Shown: positions 1 through 9,050 of the stretch, one piece after another
Layout of the letters: each line of letters opens with the position of its first letter
Position numbering within the stretch: position 1 is the stretch's first letter
NCBI GenBank assembly: GCA_903937385.1
Contig: CAIZZF010000025.1
Coordinates: forward strand, 1-64,000
Direction of reading: 5' to 3'
Source of the DNA: an uncultured Holophagaceae bacterium
GTDB lineage: Bacteria; Acidobacteriota; Holophagae; Holophagales; Holophagaceae
Length of the DNA stretch: 64,000 nt
Notes under the pieces: generated by a model
Database searches by the model: none
Told to the model about the DNA's origin: nothing
Seen by the model: only the letters and a program-made list of their open reading frames with translations
Translations under genes and position numbers: made by a program

Positions 1-10
1 CTTCTACCCT

Positions 11-127
11 TCGTCGTGGCTTTTCCCCAGGGGTCACACCCGTTCCCATCCCGAACACGGCCGTTAAGACCTGGAGGGCCGATGATACTGCTCTGCACAG
101 GAGTGGAAAAGTAGGTCGCTGCGACGT
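11..127 (+). rRNA. rrf: 5S ribosomal RNA
   Basis: The segment carries the near-universal 5S core (cacccgttcccatcccgaac) and the late gtaggtcgctgc element. Its ends pair as helix I: cgtcgtggc at 12-20 with gctgcgacg at 118-126, giving about 115 nt, the normal size. It sits at the window edge, so the 16S and 23S genes presumably lie just outside to the left. Confidence 0.95.
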
Positions 128-136
128 TAAAATCCC

Positions 137-172
137 CTCCGGGCCATCATAATTGATGGCCCGGAGTTGTTT
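137..172 (+). terminator. Intrinsic terminator of the rRNA operon
   Basis: A perfect 13-bp inverted repeat (ctccgggccatca / tgatggcccggag) with a 4-nt loop is followed by ttgttt. It lies ten bases after 5S rRNA, as expected for rRNA operon termination, and separates the rRNA from thrS. Confidence 0.85.
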
Positions 173-207
173 AGAACGATAGAATTCTTCTCTATTTCGA
201 GGCAGCC

Positions 208-2121
208 ATGTCCATCGAGGTCCGACTTCCAGATGACTCTCTCCGGCAGCTGGCCGAGGGTGCCACCGGGGCTGACCTGGCCGGCGGAATCGGTGCCCGT
301 CTGCTGGAGGCCGCCCTGGCCATCAAGGTCGACGGTCGGCTGGTGGACCTGAAGGCGCCTCTGGCAGACGGCGTCAAAGTTGAGATCGTCACCAGCAAGA
401 GCCCCGACAGCCTGGAACTGGTGCGTCACTCCACGGCCCACCTGCTGGCCCATGCGGTGAAGCGCCTCTACCCCCATGCCCGAGTGGGCATCGGACCGAC
501 CATCGAAGATGGTTTCTACTACGACTTCTGGATGGACAAGCCCTTCACGCCCGAGGACCTGCCGGTCATCGAGGCCGAGATGCGGAAGATCGTGGCCGAG
601 GACGTTCCCGTGATTCGGGAGGACCTGGGCCGGGATGCCGCCGTGGCCCGCTTTACGGAACTTGATGAGCCCCTGAAGGTTGAGATCGTCGCGACGATCC
701 CCCAGGGCGACATTGTCAGCGGCTACAGCCAGGGCGACTTCTATGATTTGTGCCGCGGACCCCACGTCCCCAGCACTTCGAAGCTGAAGGCCTTCAAGCT
801 GCTCAGCATCGCCGGCGCCTACTGGAAGGGCGACGAGAAGCGCCAGATGCTCAGCCGCATCTACGGCACCGCCTTCCATTCCCAGAAGGAGCTCGATGAG
901 CACCTGAAGCGCCTGGAAGAGGCCAAGGCCCGGGACCACCGCAAGCTGGGCAAGGAACTGGGGCTCTACTCCTTCCACCCCGAAGCGCCGGCCTCACCCT
1001 TCTTCCACCCCAAGGGCACCCAGGTCTATAACGAGCTGGTGACCTACATCCGCGAGCTCTACTTCAAATACGAGTACAGCGAGGTCATCACGCCGCAGAT
1101 CCTCGACGTGGCGCTCTGGAAGACCAGCGGCCACTACGACAACTACGCCGAGAACATGTACTTCACCACCGCCGAAGAGCGGGAATACGCCGTGAAGCCC
1201 ATGAACTGCCCCGGCCACTGCATCATGTATGGCAGTCAGAAGCACAGCTACCGGGATCTGCCTATTCGCTACGCAGACTTCGGACGCCTGCACCGCTTCG
1301 AGCGCAGCGGCGTCACCCACGGTCTCACACGGGTCCGCACCTTCTGTCAGGACGACGCGCACATCTACTGCACGCCCGAGCAGATCAAGGCCGAGATGGC
1401 CGCTTTCCTGGAGCTGCTGAAGGAGGTCTACGACACCTTCGGCTTCGAGGGCATGCGCGTGGCCCTCAGCACCCGGCCCGAGAAGCGGCTGGGCTCCGAT
1501 GAGGTCTGGGATGCGGGCGAGAAGGCGCTGGCCGAGGCCCTGGATGAGGCCGGCATGCCCTACACCCTGAACCCCGGCGAGGGGGCCTTCTATGGTCCCA
1601 AGATCGAGTTCCAGATCCTGGATGCGCTCAAGCGGCCCTGGCAGCTGGGTACCCTCCAGGTGGACTACATGCTGCCCGAGCGCTTTGAACTTACCTACAC
1701 CCGCCCCGATGGCGGCGAGGGGCAGCCCATCATGCTGCACCGCGCGATCCTCGGCAGCCTCGAGCGTTTCATGGGCATCCTGGTGGAGCACACCGCCGGA
1801 GCCTTCCCGGCCTGGCTGGCGCCGGTCCAGGTGGCCATCCTGCCGATCACGGACCGCGCGCATGCTTTCTCCACGGAGGCCGCGGCCCAGGCGAAGGCGC
1901 TGGGGCTGAGGGCCGAGCTGGATCTCCGGAACGAGAGCCTCAAGGCCAAGATTCGGGAAGCCCAACTGGCGAAGGTGCCCTACATGCTGGTCATCGGTGA
2001 TCGCGAAGCCGAGGCGGGTACGGTCTCCGTGCGGCACCGCCACCGGGGCGACCTGGGGGTCCAGCCCCTGGCCGACTTCCTCGCGTCCCTGGCGACCGAG
2101 GTCCGGGACCGCCAGCGCTGA
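208..2121 (+). CDS. thrS: Threonyl-tRNA synthetase
   Basis: Charges tRNA-Thr in the cytoplasm. At 637 aa it is full length. The order is an N-terminal TGS domain (about residues 1-65), the editing domain with HSTAHLLAHAV near residue 73 and CRGPH near 185, the class II catalytic core with MNCPGH near residue 332 (zinc cysteine), and a C-terminal anticodon-binding domain. The start follows a gaggc ribosome-binding site. It is the first gene of the thrS-infC-rpmI-rplT string. No T-box is visible in the short upstream gap. Confidence 0.97.
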   Translation: MSIEVRLPDDSLRQLAEGATGADLAGGIGARLLEAALAIKVDGRLVDLKAPLADGVKVEIVTSKSPDSLELVRHSTAHLLAHAVKRLYPHARVGIGPTIEDGFYYDFWMDKPFTPEDLPVIEAEMRKIVAEDVPVIREDLGRDAAVARFTELDEPLKVEIVATIPQGDIVSGYSQGDFYDLCRGPHVPSTSKLKAFKLLSIAGAYWKGDEKRQMLSRIYGTAFHSQKELDEHLKRLEEAKARDHRKLGKELGLYSFHPEAPASPFFHPKGTQVYNELVTYIRELYFKYEYSEVITPQILDVALWKTSGHYDNYAENMYFTTAEEREYAVKPMNCPGHCIMYGSQKHSYRDLPIRYADFGRLHRFERSGVTHGLTRVRTFCQDDAHIYCTPEQIKAEMAAFLELLKEVYDTFGFEGMRVALSTRPEKRLGSDEVWDAGEKALAEALDEAGMPYTLNPGEGAFYGPKIEFQILDALKRPWQLGTLQVDYMLPERFELTYTRPDGGEGQPIMLHRAILGSLERFMGILVEHTAGAFPAWLAPVQVAILPITDRAHAFSTEAAAQAKALGLRAELDLRNESLKAKIREAQLAKVPYMLVIGDREAEAGTVSVRHRHRGDLGVQPLADFLASLATEVRDRQR

Positions 2122-2195
2122 TCCTGTTTTCCGTGCTTGGCGGGGAAGCATTGAAGTGATAGACTTTTTGTCCTTGTGCAACTAGGGGAGGAACC

Positions 2196-2783
2196 ATTCG
2201 TCCTAATGAGACTCGCATCAACGACGGCATCCGGGCCCAAGAGGTCCGCGTCATCTCCGAAGATGGCGAACAGCTTGGCTTGATGCCTCCCCAGCAGGCC
2301 ATCCGGATCGCAGAAGAGCGCGGTCTCGACTTGGTGGAAGTAGCCGGGAATGCCAATCCCCCTGTCTGCCGAATCATGGACTACGGCAAATACAAATTCA
2401 TGGAAGCCAAGCGGGAGCACGCTGCCCGCGCCAAGCAGAAGAACATCGTCGTCAAGGAAGTGAAGTTCCGACCCAAGACCGATGACCACGATTTCGATTT
2501 CAAAGTGAAGCACATCCTGCGGTTTCTGGAGGATGAAGACAAAGTCAAAGTGGTGGTCATGTTCCGCGGACGCGAAGTGGTCCACCGCGACATCGGCTAC
2601 CGAATCATTGAAGAAGTCATCCAGCGGATCGGCGACAAGGCCATCGTTGAAAAATCTGCAGGCATCGATGGTCGCGACATGCACGCCATCCTCGCCCCCC
2701 GGATCATCGAAGCCCCCAAGCCGCCCAAGAAACCCAAGGTTGCCAAGCCCGAAACCCCCGAAACCGAATCCCAGATCCAGTGA
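2196..2783 (+). CDS. infC: Translation initiation factor IF-3, ATT start
   Basis: IF-3 binds the 30S subunit and polices start-codon selection. The ORF track begins at an internal ATG (2280), but homology continues upstream in frame through [14 protein letters not shown], the conserved N-terminal start of the family. An ATT codon at 2196 lies four bases after a strong AGGGGAGG site (2184-2191), giving 195 aa. ATT/AUU starts are the known basis of infC autoregulation in other bacteria, because IF-3 itself discriminates against such starts. The C-terminus carries a Pro/Lys-rich tail ([12 protein letters not shown]). Confidence 0.93.
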   Translation: MRPNETRINDGIRAQEVRVISEDGEQLGLMPPQQAIRIAEERGLDLVEVAGNANPPVCRIMDYGKYKFMEAKREHAARAKQKNIVVKEVKFRPKTDDHDFDFKVKHILRFLEDEDKVKVVVMFRGREVVHRDIGYRIIEEVIQRIGDKAIVEKSAGIDGRDMHAILAPRIIEAPKPPKKPKVAKPETPETESQIQ

Positions 2784-2790
2784 GGAACCC

Positions 2791-2991
2791 ATGAGCTACA
2801 AGATCAAGACCCACAAGGGCGCGCAGAAGCGATTCAAGAAGACCGCCGGCGGCAAGTTCAAGCGCGGCTGCTCCCACCAGCGCCACATCCTCACCAAGAA
2901 GACCGCGAAGCGGAAGCGCCAGCTCGACATGGGCCGCATGGTGTCCAAGGCCGACCAGAAGGCCGTCATGGCGATGCTGCCTTACGCGTGA
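2791..2991 (+). CDS. rpmI: 50S ribosomal protein L35
   Basis: A 66-aa basic protein beginning [18 protein letters not shown], typical of L35 in length and sequence. It starts 7 nt after the infC stop with gaggaaccc upstream. The ORF track hides it inside a longer frame beginning at 2533, which overlaps infC out of frame, so the ATG at 2791 is the real start. Confidence 0.96.
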   Translation: MSYKIKTHKGAQKRFKKTAGGKFKRGCSHQRHILTKKTAKRKRQLDMGRMVSKADQKAVMAMLPYA

Positions 2992-3170
2992 TTTCTCGCG
3001 GGGTTCCCTTGGGGACCCCGTAACCGCGCAAGCGTAGCTTGCGCGTGGTTTTACCCTTTACGCCTTCGGCGCTTACGCCGGCGGTTCAACCCGGTGGCTG
3101 TTGCCACCCCCGATGAGGCCCCTAAAGCCCGCCCCCACCGGGACGTGCTGCCTCGAGGAAAGGATTCAAC
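2992..3170 (+). promoter_or_regulatory. Hairpin-rich rpmI-rplT spacer, possible L20 control site
   Basis: This 179-nt gap inside a normally tight operon holds two strong hairpins: cggggttccc/ggggaccccg (2999-3020) and cgcgcaagc/gcttgcgcg with a gta loop (3025-3045), the latter followed by tggtttta. More short GC palindromes follow near 3060-3085. L20 is known to repress its own operon by binding leader or intergenic RNA in other bacteria. Whether these hairpins act so, or are a dispersed palindromic repeat, cannot be told here. Confidence 0.5.
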
Positions 3171-3518
3171 ATGACTCGCGTAAAACGCGGTTTCAAACGA
3201 GCCCAGCGCCGCAAGCGCATGATGAAGTTCGCAAAGGGCTTCTACGGCGCCAAGTCCCGCCTGTATCGCTCAGCCAAGGAAGCGGTCGAGAAGGCTCTCG
3301 GCTACGGCTATCGCGACCGCAAGGTCAAGAAGCGTGACTTCCGTCGCCTGTGGGTGGTCCGCATCAGCGCTGCCTGCGGCCAGAACGGCACCAGCTACTC
3401 GAAGTTCATGGGCGGCCTGAAGAAGGCGTCCGTGGACCTGGACCGCAAGATCCTCGCGGATCTCGCCGTTCGCAATCCCGAGGCGTTTACCAAGCTCGTG
3501 GCCGTGGCCAAGGGCTGA
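3171..3518 (+). CDS. rplT: 50S ribosomal protein L20
   Basis: 115 aa, Arg/Lys-rich N-terminus ([16 protein letters not shown]) and the conserved core [14 protein letters not shown]20 binds 23S rRNA early in 50S assembly and is usually the autorepressor of the infC-rpmI-rplT operon. The start has an aggaaagga site. It is separated from rpmI by a hairpin-rich spacer and followed by a terminator-like stem. Confidence 0.97.
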   Translation: MTRVKRGFKRAQRRKRMMKFAKGFYGAKSRLYRSAKEAVEKALGYGYRDRKVKKRDFRRLWVVRISAACGQNGTSYSKFMGGLKKASVDLDRKILADLAVRNPEAFTKLVAVAKG

Positions 3519-3545
3519 ACGCGAAGCAGCACGTCGCAGACACCC

Positions 3546-3576
3546 GAAAGGCCGCGCAAGCGGCCTTTCTCTGTTC
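3546..3576 (+). terminator. Terminator or attenuator between rplT and pheS
   Basis: Stem aaaggccgc / gcggccttt (3547-3568) with a gcaa loop, followed by a pyrimidine/T-rich run. It lies 28 nt after rplT and 30 nt before pheS, so it could end the rplT transcript or attenuate pheST. No phenylalanine-rich leader peptide is visible. Confidence 0.7.
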
Positions 3577-3598
3577 TGAACCACCAGTCGAGGGCTCC

Positions 3599-4669
3599 AT
3601 GGATCAGCTGCTGCCGCCTGAAATCGTTGAGGCGGGCCAAACCTTCCCTGCCGCGCTGGCCGCCTGCGGCGACCTGGATGCCCTGCTGCGCCTGAAGGGC
3701 GCCTTCGTGGGCCGCGAGGCCAGCCACGCGACCCGTCTGATGGAGCTGCTCAAGACCGCACCGAAGGAACAGAAGCGCGAGCTGGGCGCCGCCATCAACG
3801 GCCTCAAGCAGCAGTGGGAGGAAGGCCTCAAGGTCCGCCAGGCGGAGCTCGAAGCGGCCAAGCGCAAGCTCGGGGCCCTCGCGGCCTCCTGGGATCCCGC
3901 CCTGCCACCGCCCCAGCCGCCGCGCGGCGCCCTGCATCCCCTGAACCGCCTGATGGATCGCCTGGTGGACGTCTTCCGCCCCATGGGTTTCCACGTGGAG
4001 GAAGGCCCCGAAGTCGAGACCGAAGCGCACAACTTCGACGGCCTGAACATCCCCGAGGACCACCCCGCGAAAGCCAGCTCCGACACCTTCTACCTGGCCG
4101 CGCATCCCGAGCTGCTGCTGCGCACGCACACCAGCCCCGTGCAGGTGCGGACGTTGCTGCGGGTGGCGCCGGACCTCGCTGCGCGTGGCGGCATCCGCTT
4201 CCTCGCGCCGGGTCGCGTCTACCGCAAGGACGAGATCGATCCCACCCACAGCCCCATGTTCCACCAGGTGGAGGGCATGCTCGTGGGCCACGGCATCGGC
4301 ATGCAGCACCTGAAGGGGACGCTGGAATACGCCCTGCGTGCCCTGTTCGGCCCGGACACGGAGATCCGCCTGCGGCCCTCCTACTTCCCCTTCGTGGAGC
4401 CCGGCTGTGAAGTCGATGTGAGCTGCCCGCTCTGCGGCGCCAAGGGCTGTCGCGTGTGCAAGGGCTCAGGCTGGGTCGAGATCCTTGGCGCCGGCCTGAT
4501 CCATCCCAACGTGCTCACCTATGCGGGCATCGATCCCCACGAGTGGTCCGGCTGGGCCTTCGGCATGGGCGTCGAGCGCATGGCCATGATGCTCAGTCAG
4601 ACACCGGACCTGCGCCTGTTCTTCGAGAACGACCAGCGCTTCCTAAAGGCCATGGGAGGGCTCGACTGA
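3599..4669 (+). CDS. pheS: Phenylalanyl-tRNA synthetase alpha subunit
   Basis: Catalytic subunit of the alpha2-beta2 enzyme, 356 aa. An N-terminal coiled-coil region (about residues 1-100) is followed by the class II core with HPLNRLMDRLVDVFRPMGF, the VEEGPEVE motif and the Cys-rich CPLCGAKGCRVCKGSGW insert common in PheS. It ends with FGMGVERMAM (motif 3). The ATG at 3599 is in frame with the longer track ORF (3350), whose upstream part overlaps rplT. The stop overlaps the pheT start (TGATG). Confidence 0.96.
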   Translation: MDQLLPPEIVEAGQTFPAALAACGDLDALLRLKGAFVGREASHATRLMELLKTAPKEQKRELGAAINGLKQQWEEGLKVRQAELEAAKRKLGALAASWDPALPPPQPPRGALHPLNRLMDRLVDVFRPMGFHVEEGPEVETEAHNFDGLNIPEDHPAKASSDTFYLAAHPELLLRTHTSPVQVRTLLRVAPDLAARGGIRFLAPGRVYRKDEIDPTHSPMFHQVEGMLVGHGIGMQHLKGTLEYALRALFGPDTEIRLRPSYFPFVEPGCEVDVSCPLCGAKGCRVCKGSGWVEILGAGLIHPNVLTYAGIDPHEWSGWAFGMGVERMAMMLSQTPDLRLFFENDQRFLKAMGGLD

Positions 4670-6591
4670 TGTGGATCGAACGCAAGGTCCTGGCCCAGGA
4701 GATTCCGGCCGCCGCAGCTCTGGACACGCGCCAGCTCTGTGAGGTTTTGGCCGCCCTCGGCTTCCCCGTGGATGGCGTGGCCGCCCTCGAGGGCACCGAG
4801 GCGCTGGACGTGGACATCACCGCCAACCGCGGGGACGCCATGTCCCACCGGGGCATTGCCCGCGAGCTCGCCGCCAAGCTGCAGCAACCCCTGGCACCCA
4901 TCGCCACCGGCACTGTCTCCGAAGGTGCGGCGCTGGTTCCGGTGCGGCTCGAGGCCGAGGCCTGCCCCATCTATGCCACGGCGGTGCTGGCGCTCGGCGA
5001 GGGGATCACCCCCGAGGCGGTCCAGTCCTTCCTGCGGGCCCTGGAGGCCAGCCCCAAGCGGCTGCCGGCGGTGGATGCGTCCAACGAGCTCCTGCTCCGC
5101 TACGGGCATCCGACCCACGCCTTTGATGCGGATGCCATCCACGGCGCCGTCACGGTGCGCTGGGCGAAGGCCGCAGAGACTCTGGTGACCCTGGACGGGG
5201 TGACCCGGACCCTCACGGAGCGCGACCTCGTCATCGCCGACGAAGCCGGTCCCATCGCCCTCGCGGGCGTCATGGGCGGCGACCGCACCAAGGTGACCGA
5301 GGCCACGCGTCGCGTGCTCCTGGAGAGCGCCTGGTTCGAGCCGAAGGTGGTGCGGGCCACGGCCCGCCGCCACAGCCTGCACACCGACGCCTCGCACCGC
5401 TTCGGCCGCGGGGCCGACCCCGCCATGGCCCGGGTTGCCCGCGACCTGCTGGTGGCGCGGCTCCAGGCCTGGTGCCAGGCGAAGCTGATCGGCGCCTGGA
5501 CCTCAGGGGCAGTCCCCGCACCTGCGGCGCCGGTGAATCTGGACCTGACCCTGCTCGCCCGAGTGGCGGGCGAGGCCGTGCCCCTCGAGGCGGCCCAGGA
5601 GGCGCTGGCCCGACTGGGCTGCACCGTGACGGTTGCAGGGGACCGGCTCTGCGTCGCGCCGCCCACCTGGCGGCATGACCTGGCCATCGCCGAGGACCTC
5701 GCCGAGGAGGTCCTGCGCCTGCGGGGCTACGAGCACATCCCTTCGGTGCTGCCGCCCATGGAGGGACCGCCCGAGCACCTCGCGCCCGCCTACCTCCTGC
5801 GCCAGCGGGTGGCGCGCCGGTTGGCCCAGCTGGGCTTCCACCAGACCGTGACCTATGGCTTCATCAGCCCCGAGGCCGATGCCCTCTTCGCCCCTCCGGA
5901 CAACCCGGCGGCCGGGCGGACCCTGGCCAACCCCCTGGGCTACGAGTATTCCGTCCTGCGGGCCTCCCTCCTGCCGAGCCTCAAGGCCACGGCGGAACAG
6001 AACCTGCGCCAGGGCTCCCGGCAGATCAAGCTCTTTGAGCTGGCGCCGACCTACCGCAGCACCCCCGCCGGTCCCCGGGAGCAGATGGCCCTGGCTGCGG
6101 TGTGGGGCGGCGTCCTGGGGGGCGAGGACTACCTCAGTCCCGCCCGGGCGGTGCTGGAGGCCGACCTCGCCGGGCTGGCCCGCGACCTGGACCTCCCCGG
6201 CCTTCCCACGGTTCACCGGCTGGCCGAGGGGCTCTTCGGCTTCGAGGTGGAGCTGGACGCCCTGCCTCGGCCCCAGGACCGGATCATCCCGGTCTTCCGG
6301 CCCTTCAGCCGGTTCCCCTCGGTGGAGCGGGATCTGTCCCTCCTGGTGGACCTGGGCCAGTCCTACGCGGACCTGCACCAGGCCATGGCGGCGGCCCTCC
6401 CTGCCGAGAGCCTGCTGGAGCTCCGCTGTGTGGATGTGTTCCGGCACAAGAGCCTGCCGGAGGGGCAGCAGGCCTGGCTTCTCCGCATGCGCTTCCAGGC
6501 GGAGCGGACCCTCGTCGGCGATGAGGTCGATGGCTGGGTGTCGGCGGCGCTGGCTGCGGCCGAGTCCCTGGGGGCGAAGCTCCGGGCGTAG
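4669..6591 (+). CDS. pheT: Phenylalanyl-tRNA synthetase beta subunit, lacking the tRNA-binding (EMAP-like) domain
   Basis: The ATG overlaps the pheS stop, giving 640 aa against about 790-800 in E. coli. The N-terminus goes directly from the B1 segment (FPVDGVAALEGTEALDVDI) to the conserved TANRGDAMSHRGIAREL segment. The roughly 110-residue EMAP/tRBD B2 domain normally inserted there is absent. The B3/B4 region with the editing fold, B5 (ATWRHDLAIAEDLAEEVLRLRGYEHIP-type), the core and the C-terminal FDX-ACB anticodon domain (FPSVERDLSLLVD) are all present. The reading frame is intact, so this is an architectural variant and not a decayed gene. Confidence 0.94.
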   Translation: MWIERKVLAQEIPAAAALDTRQLCEVLAALGFPVDGVAALEGTEALDVDITANRGDAMSHRGIARELAAKLQQPLAPIATGTVSEGAALVPVRLEAEACPIYATAVLALGEGITPEAVQSFLRALEASPKRLPAVDASNELLLRYGHPTHAFDADAIHGAVTVRWAKAAETLVTLDGVTRTLTERDLVIADEAGPIALAGVMGGDRTKVTEATRRVLLESAWFEPKVVRATARRHSLHTDASHRFGRGADPAMARVARDLLVARLQAWCQAKLIGAWTSGAVPAPAAPVNLDLTLLARVAGEAVPLEAAQEALARLGCTVTVAGDRLCVAPPTWRHDLAIAEDLAEEVLRLRGYEHIPSVLPPMEGPPEHLAPAYLLRQRVARRLAQLGFHQTVTYGFISPEADALFAPPDNPAAGRTLANPLGYEYSVLRASLLPSLKATAEQNLRQGSRQIKLFELAPTYRSTPAGPREQMALAAVWGGVLGGEDYLSPARAVLEADLAGLARDLDLPGLPTVHRLAEGLFGFEVELDALPRPQDRIIPVFRPFSRFPSVERDLSLLVDLGQSYADLHQAMAAALPAESLLELRCVDVFRHKSLPEGQQAWLLRMRFQAERTLVGDEVDGWVSAALAAAESLGAKLRA

Positions 6592-6615
6592 AATGAGTCC
6601 TTTGAGGCAGCTCCC

Positions 6616-6852
6616 ATGGACCTACTGAAACAGCTCGAAGCCAAGATGCAGACCCTGCTCCAGCAGCGCAACCAGCTGAAGGAAGAGCTGGATGCGATGA
6701 AGTCAGCCGGGGCTGCCGGGGATCAGGAGCTGCAGTCCCTGCGGGCCCGCCTCGAGGAGGCCGTGGCCGCCCGGACCGCCCTGGAGAAGGACCGCGAGGC
6801 CACCCGGGAGCAGGTGGCGGCGATCCTGCGCGCGCTGGAGGCCCTGGGATGA
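6616..6852 (+). CDS. Small coiled-coil protein, ZapB-like
   Basis: 78 aa predicted to be almost entirely heptad coiled coil (LEAKMQTLLQQRNQLKEEL). It lies directly upstream of zapA and overlaps it by four bases (ATGA). ZapB is a small coiled coil that cooperates with ZapA at the FtsZ ring. The position and shape fit a functional equivalent, but coiled coils give weak homology, so the name is an inference from context. Confidence 0.65.
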   Translation: MDLLKQLEAKMQTLLQQRNQLKEELDAMKSAGAAGDQELQSLRARLEEAVAARTALEKDREATREQVAAILRALEALG

Positions 6853-7208
6853 CGCTCCCCCTCCCTCTGCCGGGCACCCACCCGGTCACGGTGACGGTCC
6901 AGGGCCGGACGCTCCAGGTCCAGACGGACCAGCCCGAGACCCTCGCGGCGGCTCTCCGGATTCTGGAGGAGACCTTTCAGGACATGGACTCTGAATGCCA
7001 GGTAAGATGGGGCTGCGTCCCGAAAGGCCTGGACACTCCGTCTTGGTACCTGCTGGGCGCCCTGAATCTGGCGCACCGTGTGGCGCGCCTGGAGCAGGAA
7101 GCCAACCAGCATACCCATAACCTGGAACAGACTCTGTCCAAGCTTCTGAACGATGTTCCGGACGAACCTTCCGCCCCTGTGCCCCTGCTGGACGAGGACG
7201 GTGACTGA
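6849..7208 (+). CDS. zapA: Cell division protein ZapA
   Basis: 119 aa. The N-terminal beta-rich part (HPVTVTVQGRTLQVQTDQPE) and the following helix with ALNLAHRVARLEQEANQ match the ZapA fold, which bundles FtsZ protofilaments. The gene order pheT-coiled coil-zapA-6S RNA-rny is the usual one. The middle section (MDSECQVRWGCVPKGLDTPSWY) is slightly longer than in short ZapA proteins. Confidence 0.8.
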   Translation: MTLPLPLPGTHPVTVTVQGRTLQVQTDQPETLAAALRILEETFQDMDSECQVRWGCVPKGLDTPSWYLLGALNLAHRVARLEQEANQHTHNLEQTLSKLLNDVPDEPSAPVPLLDEDGD

Positions 7209-7380
7209 TCTCCCTGCGAGGCCCGTGCTTATGGCCAAGCGCTTGTTCCGTAAGTCGACACGGGAAACCTTCCCCCTGACCTGTGCGTTCCGCGCGACGG
7301 CGCGCCTTAGCCAGGGATTCTGGTCTCCCCCCTACAAGCTAGGGAACTCGGCAAGCCTCCACGACTGAGCGGGGATTTTC
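7209..7380 (+). ncRNA. ssrS: Probable 6S RNA
   Basis: No protein fits this 219-nt gap between zapA and rny. Its ends pair: tccctgc (7211-7217) with gcgggga (7369-7375), then gaggc with gcctc. Inside, gcttgt pairs with acaagc and gttcc with ggaac. The strand after the first arm has ttccccctgacctg, resembling the ccccugagcc block of 6S RNA, and a tttt run follows the closing stem. The roughly 170-nt size and the position just after zapA match many bacterial 6S genes. 6S RNA mimics an open promoter and sequesters housekeeping RNA polymerase. Confidence 0.65.
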
Positions 7381-7427
7381 ATTTCGGGTGCTGTTGGCTC
7401 TTTGGATCCTCATCCTTGGAGTCGCTG

Positions 7428-9047
7428 ATGAACTTGATCGCCTGGATCTTCCTTATCCTCTTCTTCGCCGCATCCGGCGTGGGCCTGCTCATGGCCCTCA
7501 AGGCCCAGAAAGCCACCGCGGAAGCCTCTCTGGCGCAATCCAAGGCCGAGTCCGACATCAAGGCCGAGCGCGAGCGCCTCCTGGAGGAAGCTCAGCGGGA
7601 GGCCCAGCGGCTGCGGCAGCGGGGCGAGCAGGAAGCCGAGACCATCCGCAAGGAGTCCGAGCTGAAGGCCAAGGAGCAGGCGCTGCAGGCCCGGACTGAG
7701 GCCGAGAAGCTGCTCACGGAGCGCCAGAAGAACCTGGAGAAGCAGGAGCAGCGGCTCCAGTCCAAGGAAGAGGGCCTGGACAAGAAGCACCAGCAGGTGG
7801 ACCAGAAGACCAAGGATGTGGAGACCCTGTCTGAGAAGCGCAAGGCCGAGCTGGAGCGCCTCGAGGCGCAGCAGGTCGAGGCCCGCCAGCTGGTGGAGGC
7901 CCAGGCCAAGCGGCTGGAGGAGGTGGCCGGGCTCACCCGCGAGGATGCCAAGAAGGAGCTCATCTCCCAGCTGGAGTATTCCGCCAAGATGGATGCCGCC
8001 AAGCTGGTGCGCCGCATCGAGGAGGAGGCCCAGGAGGAGGCCGCCAAGAAGGCCCGCTGGACCATCGGCGCCGCCATCCAGCGGGTGGCCTCGGACGTGG
8101 TGGCCGAGCAGGCCGTGAGCTCCGTCCAGCTCCCCAGCGACGACCTGAAGGGCCGCATCATCGGCCGCGAGGGCCGCAACATCCGGGCGCTGGAAAAGGC
8201 CACGGGCTGCGACCTGATCGTGGACGACACACCCGAGAGCATCGTCGTGTCGAGCTTCGACCCCATCCGCCGCGAGGTGGCCCGCCAGGCCATCCTCAAG
8301 CTGCTGGCGGACGGCCGCATCCACCCCGCCCGCATCGAGGAGGTGGTGGAGAAGGTCAAGGTGGACATGGACCAGCACCTCAAGGAGATCGGCGAGGCCG
8401 CCTGCATCGAGATGGGCTTCCCGGATGTGCACCCCAAGCTGCACAAGCTGGTGGGCCGTCTGAACTACCGGACCTCCTACGGCCAGAACGTGCTGGAGCA
8501 CACCAAGGAGGTGGCCCGCATCGCCGAATACATGGCCGGCGAGATGGGGTCAGACGCTCGGCTGGCACGGCGCGCGGGGCTCTTCCATGACATCGGCAAG
8601 GCCATTGACCGGGAAGTCGAAGGCACCCACATCGAGATCGGCATGCAGCTGCTGCAGCGCTACGGGGAGAAGGAGGAGGTCATCCACGCCATGAGCTGCC
8701 ACCACGGGGACTTCGAGCCCCGCACCGTGGAAGCCATGCTGATCACCGCCGCGGACGCCCTCAGTGCCGCCCGGCCCGGCGCCCGCCGCGAGATGCTGGA
8801 GACCTACGTGAAGCGCCTCGAACAGCTCGAGGGCATCGCCAACAGCTACAAGGGCGTCCAGAAGAGCTTCGCCATGCAGGCGGGCCGTGAGATCCGCATC
8901 CTGGTGGATGCCGGTTCCGTGAACGACGACCAGGCCTACTGGATCGCCAAGGATGTCTCCCGCCGGATCGAGTCCGAGATGCAGTATCCCGGGCAGATCA
9001 AAGTCACCGTCATGCGGGAGCTGAGGGCCGTCGAAATCGCGCGCTGA
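7428..9047 (+). CDS. rny: Ribonuclease Y
   Basis: Membrane-anchored endoribonuclease that starts mRNA decay. From the ATG at 7428 (GGAG six bases upstream, preferred over the track's TTG at 7416) it is 539 aa. It has one N-terminal membrane helix ([19 protein letters not shown]), a long charged coiled coil (about 30-190), a KH domain ([19 protein letters not shown] near 240) and an HD domain with FHDIGKA near 385. Length and domain order are standard. Confidence 0.96.
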   Translation: MNLIAWIFLILFFAASGVGLLMALKAQKATAEASLAQSKAESDIKAERERLLEEAQREAQRLRQRGEQEAETIRKESELKAKEQALQARTEAEKLLTERQKNLEKQEQRLQSKEEGLDKKHQQVDQKTKDVETLSEKRKAELERLEAQQVEARQLVEAQAKRLEEVAGLTREDAKKELISQLEYSAKMDAAKLVRRIEEEAQEEAAKKARWTIGAAIQRVASDVVAEQAVSSVQLPSDDLKGRIIGREGRNIRALEKATGCDLIVDDTPESIVVSSFDPIRREVARQAILKLLADGRIHPARIEEVVEKVKVDMDQHLKEIGEAACIEMGFPDVHPKLHKLVGRLNYRTSYGQNVLEHTKEVARIAEYMAGEMGSDARLARRAGLFHDIGKAIDREVEGTHIEIGMQLLQRYGEKEEVIHAMSCHHGDFEPRTVEAMLITAADALSAARPGARREMLETYVKRLEQLEGIANSYKGVQKSFAMQAGREIRILVDAGSVNDDQAYWIAKDVSRRIESEMQYPGQIKVTVMRELRAVEIAR

Positions 9048-9050
9048 GCC

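Noticed and set aside
3519-3598. T-box or phenylalanine leader peptide upstream of pheS
   Set aside because: The gap is only 80 nt with one terminator-like stem; no T-box bulge, stem I or Phe-rich reading frame is visible.
4669-4980. PheT shortened by a frameshift or missing sequence
   Set aside because: The start overlaps pheS in the usual TGATG fashion and the frame is open throughout with all other domains present, so an inherited domain loss is simpler.
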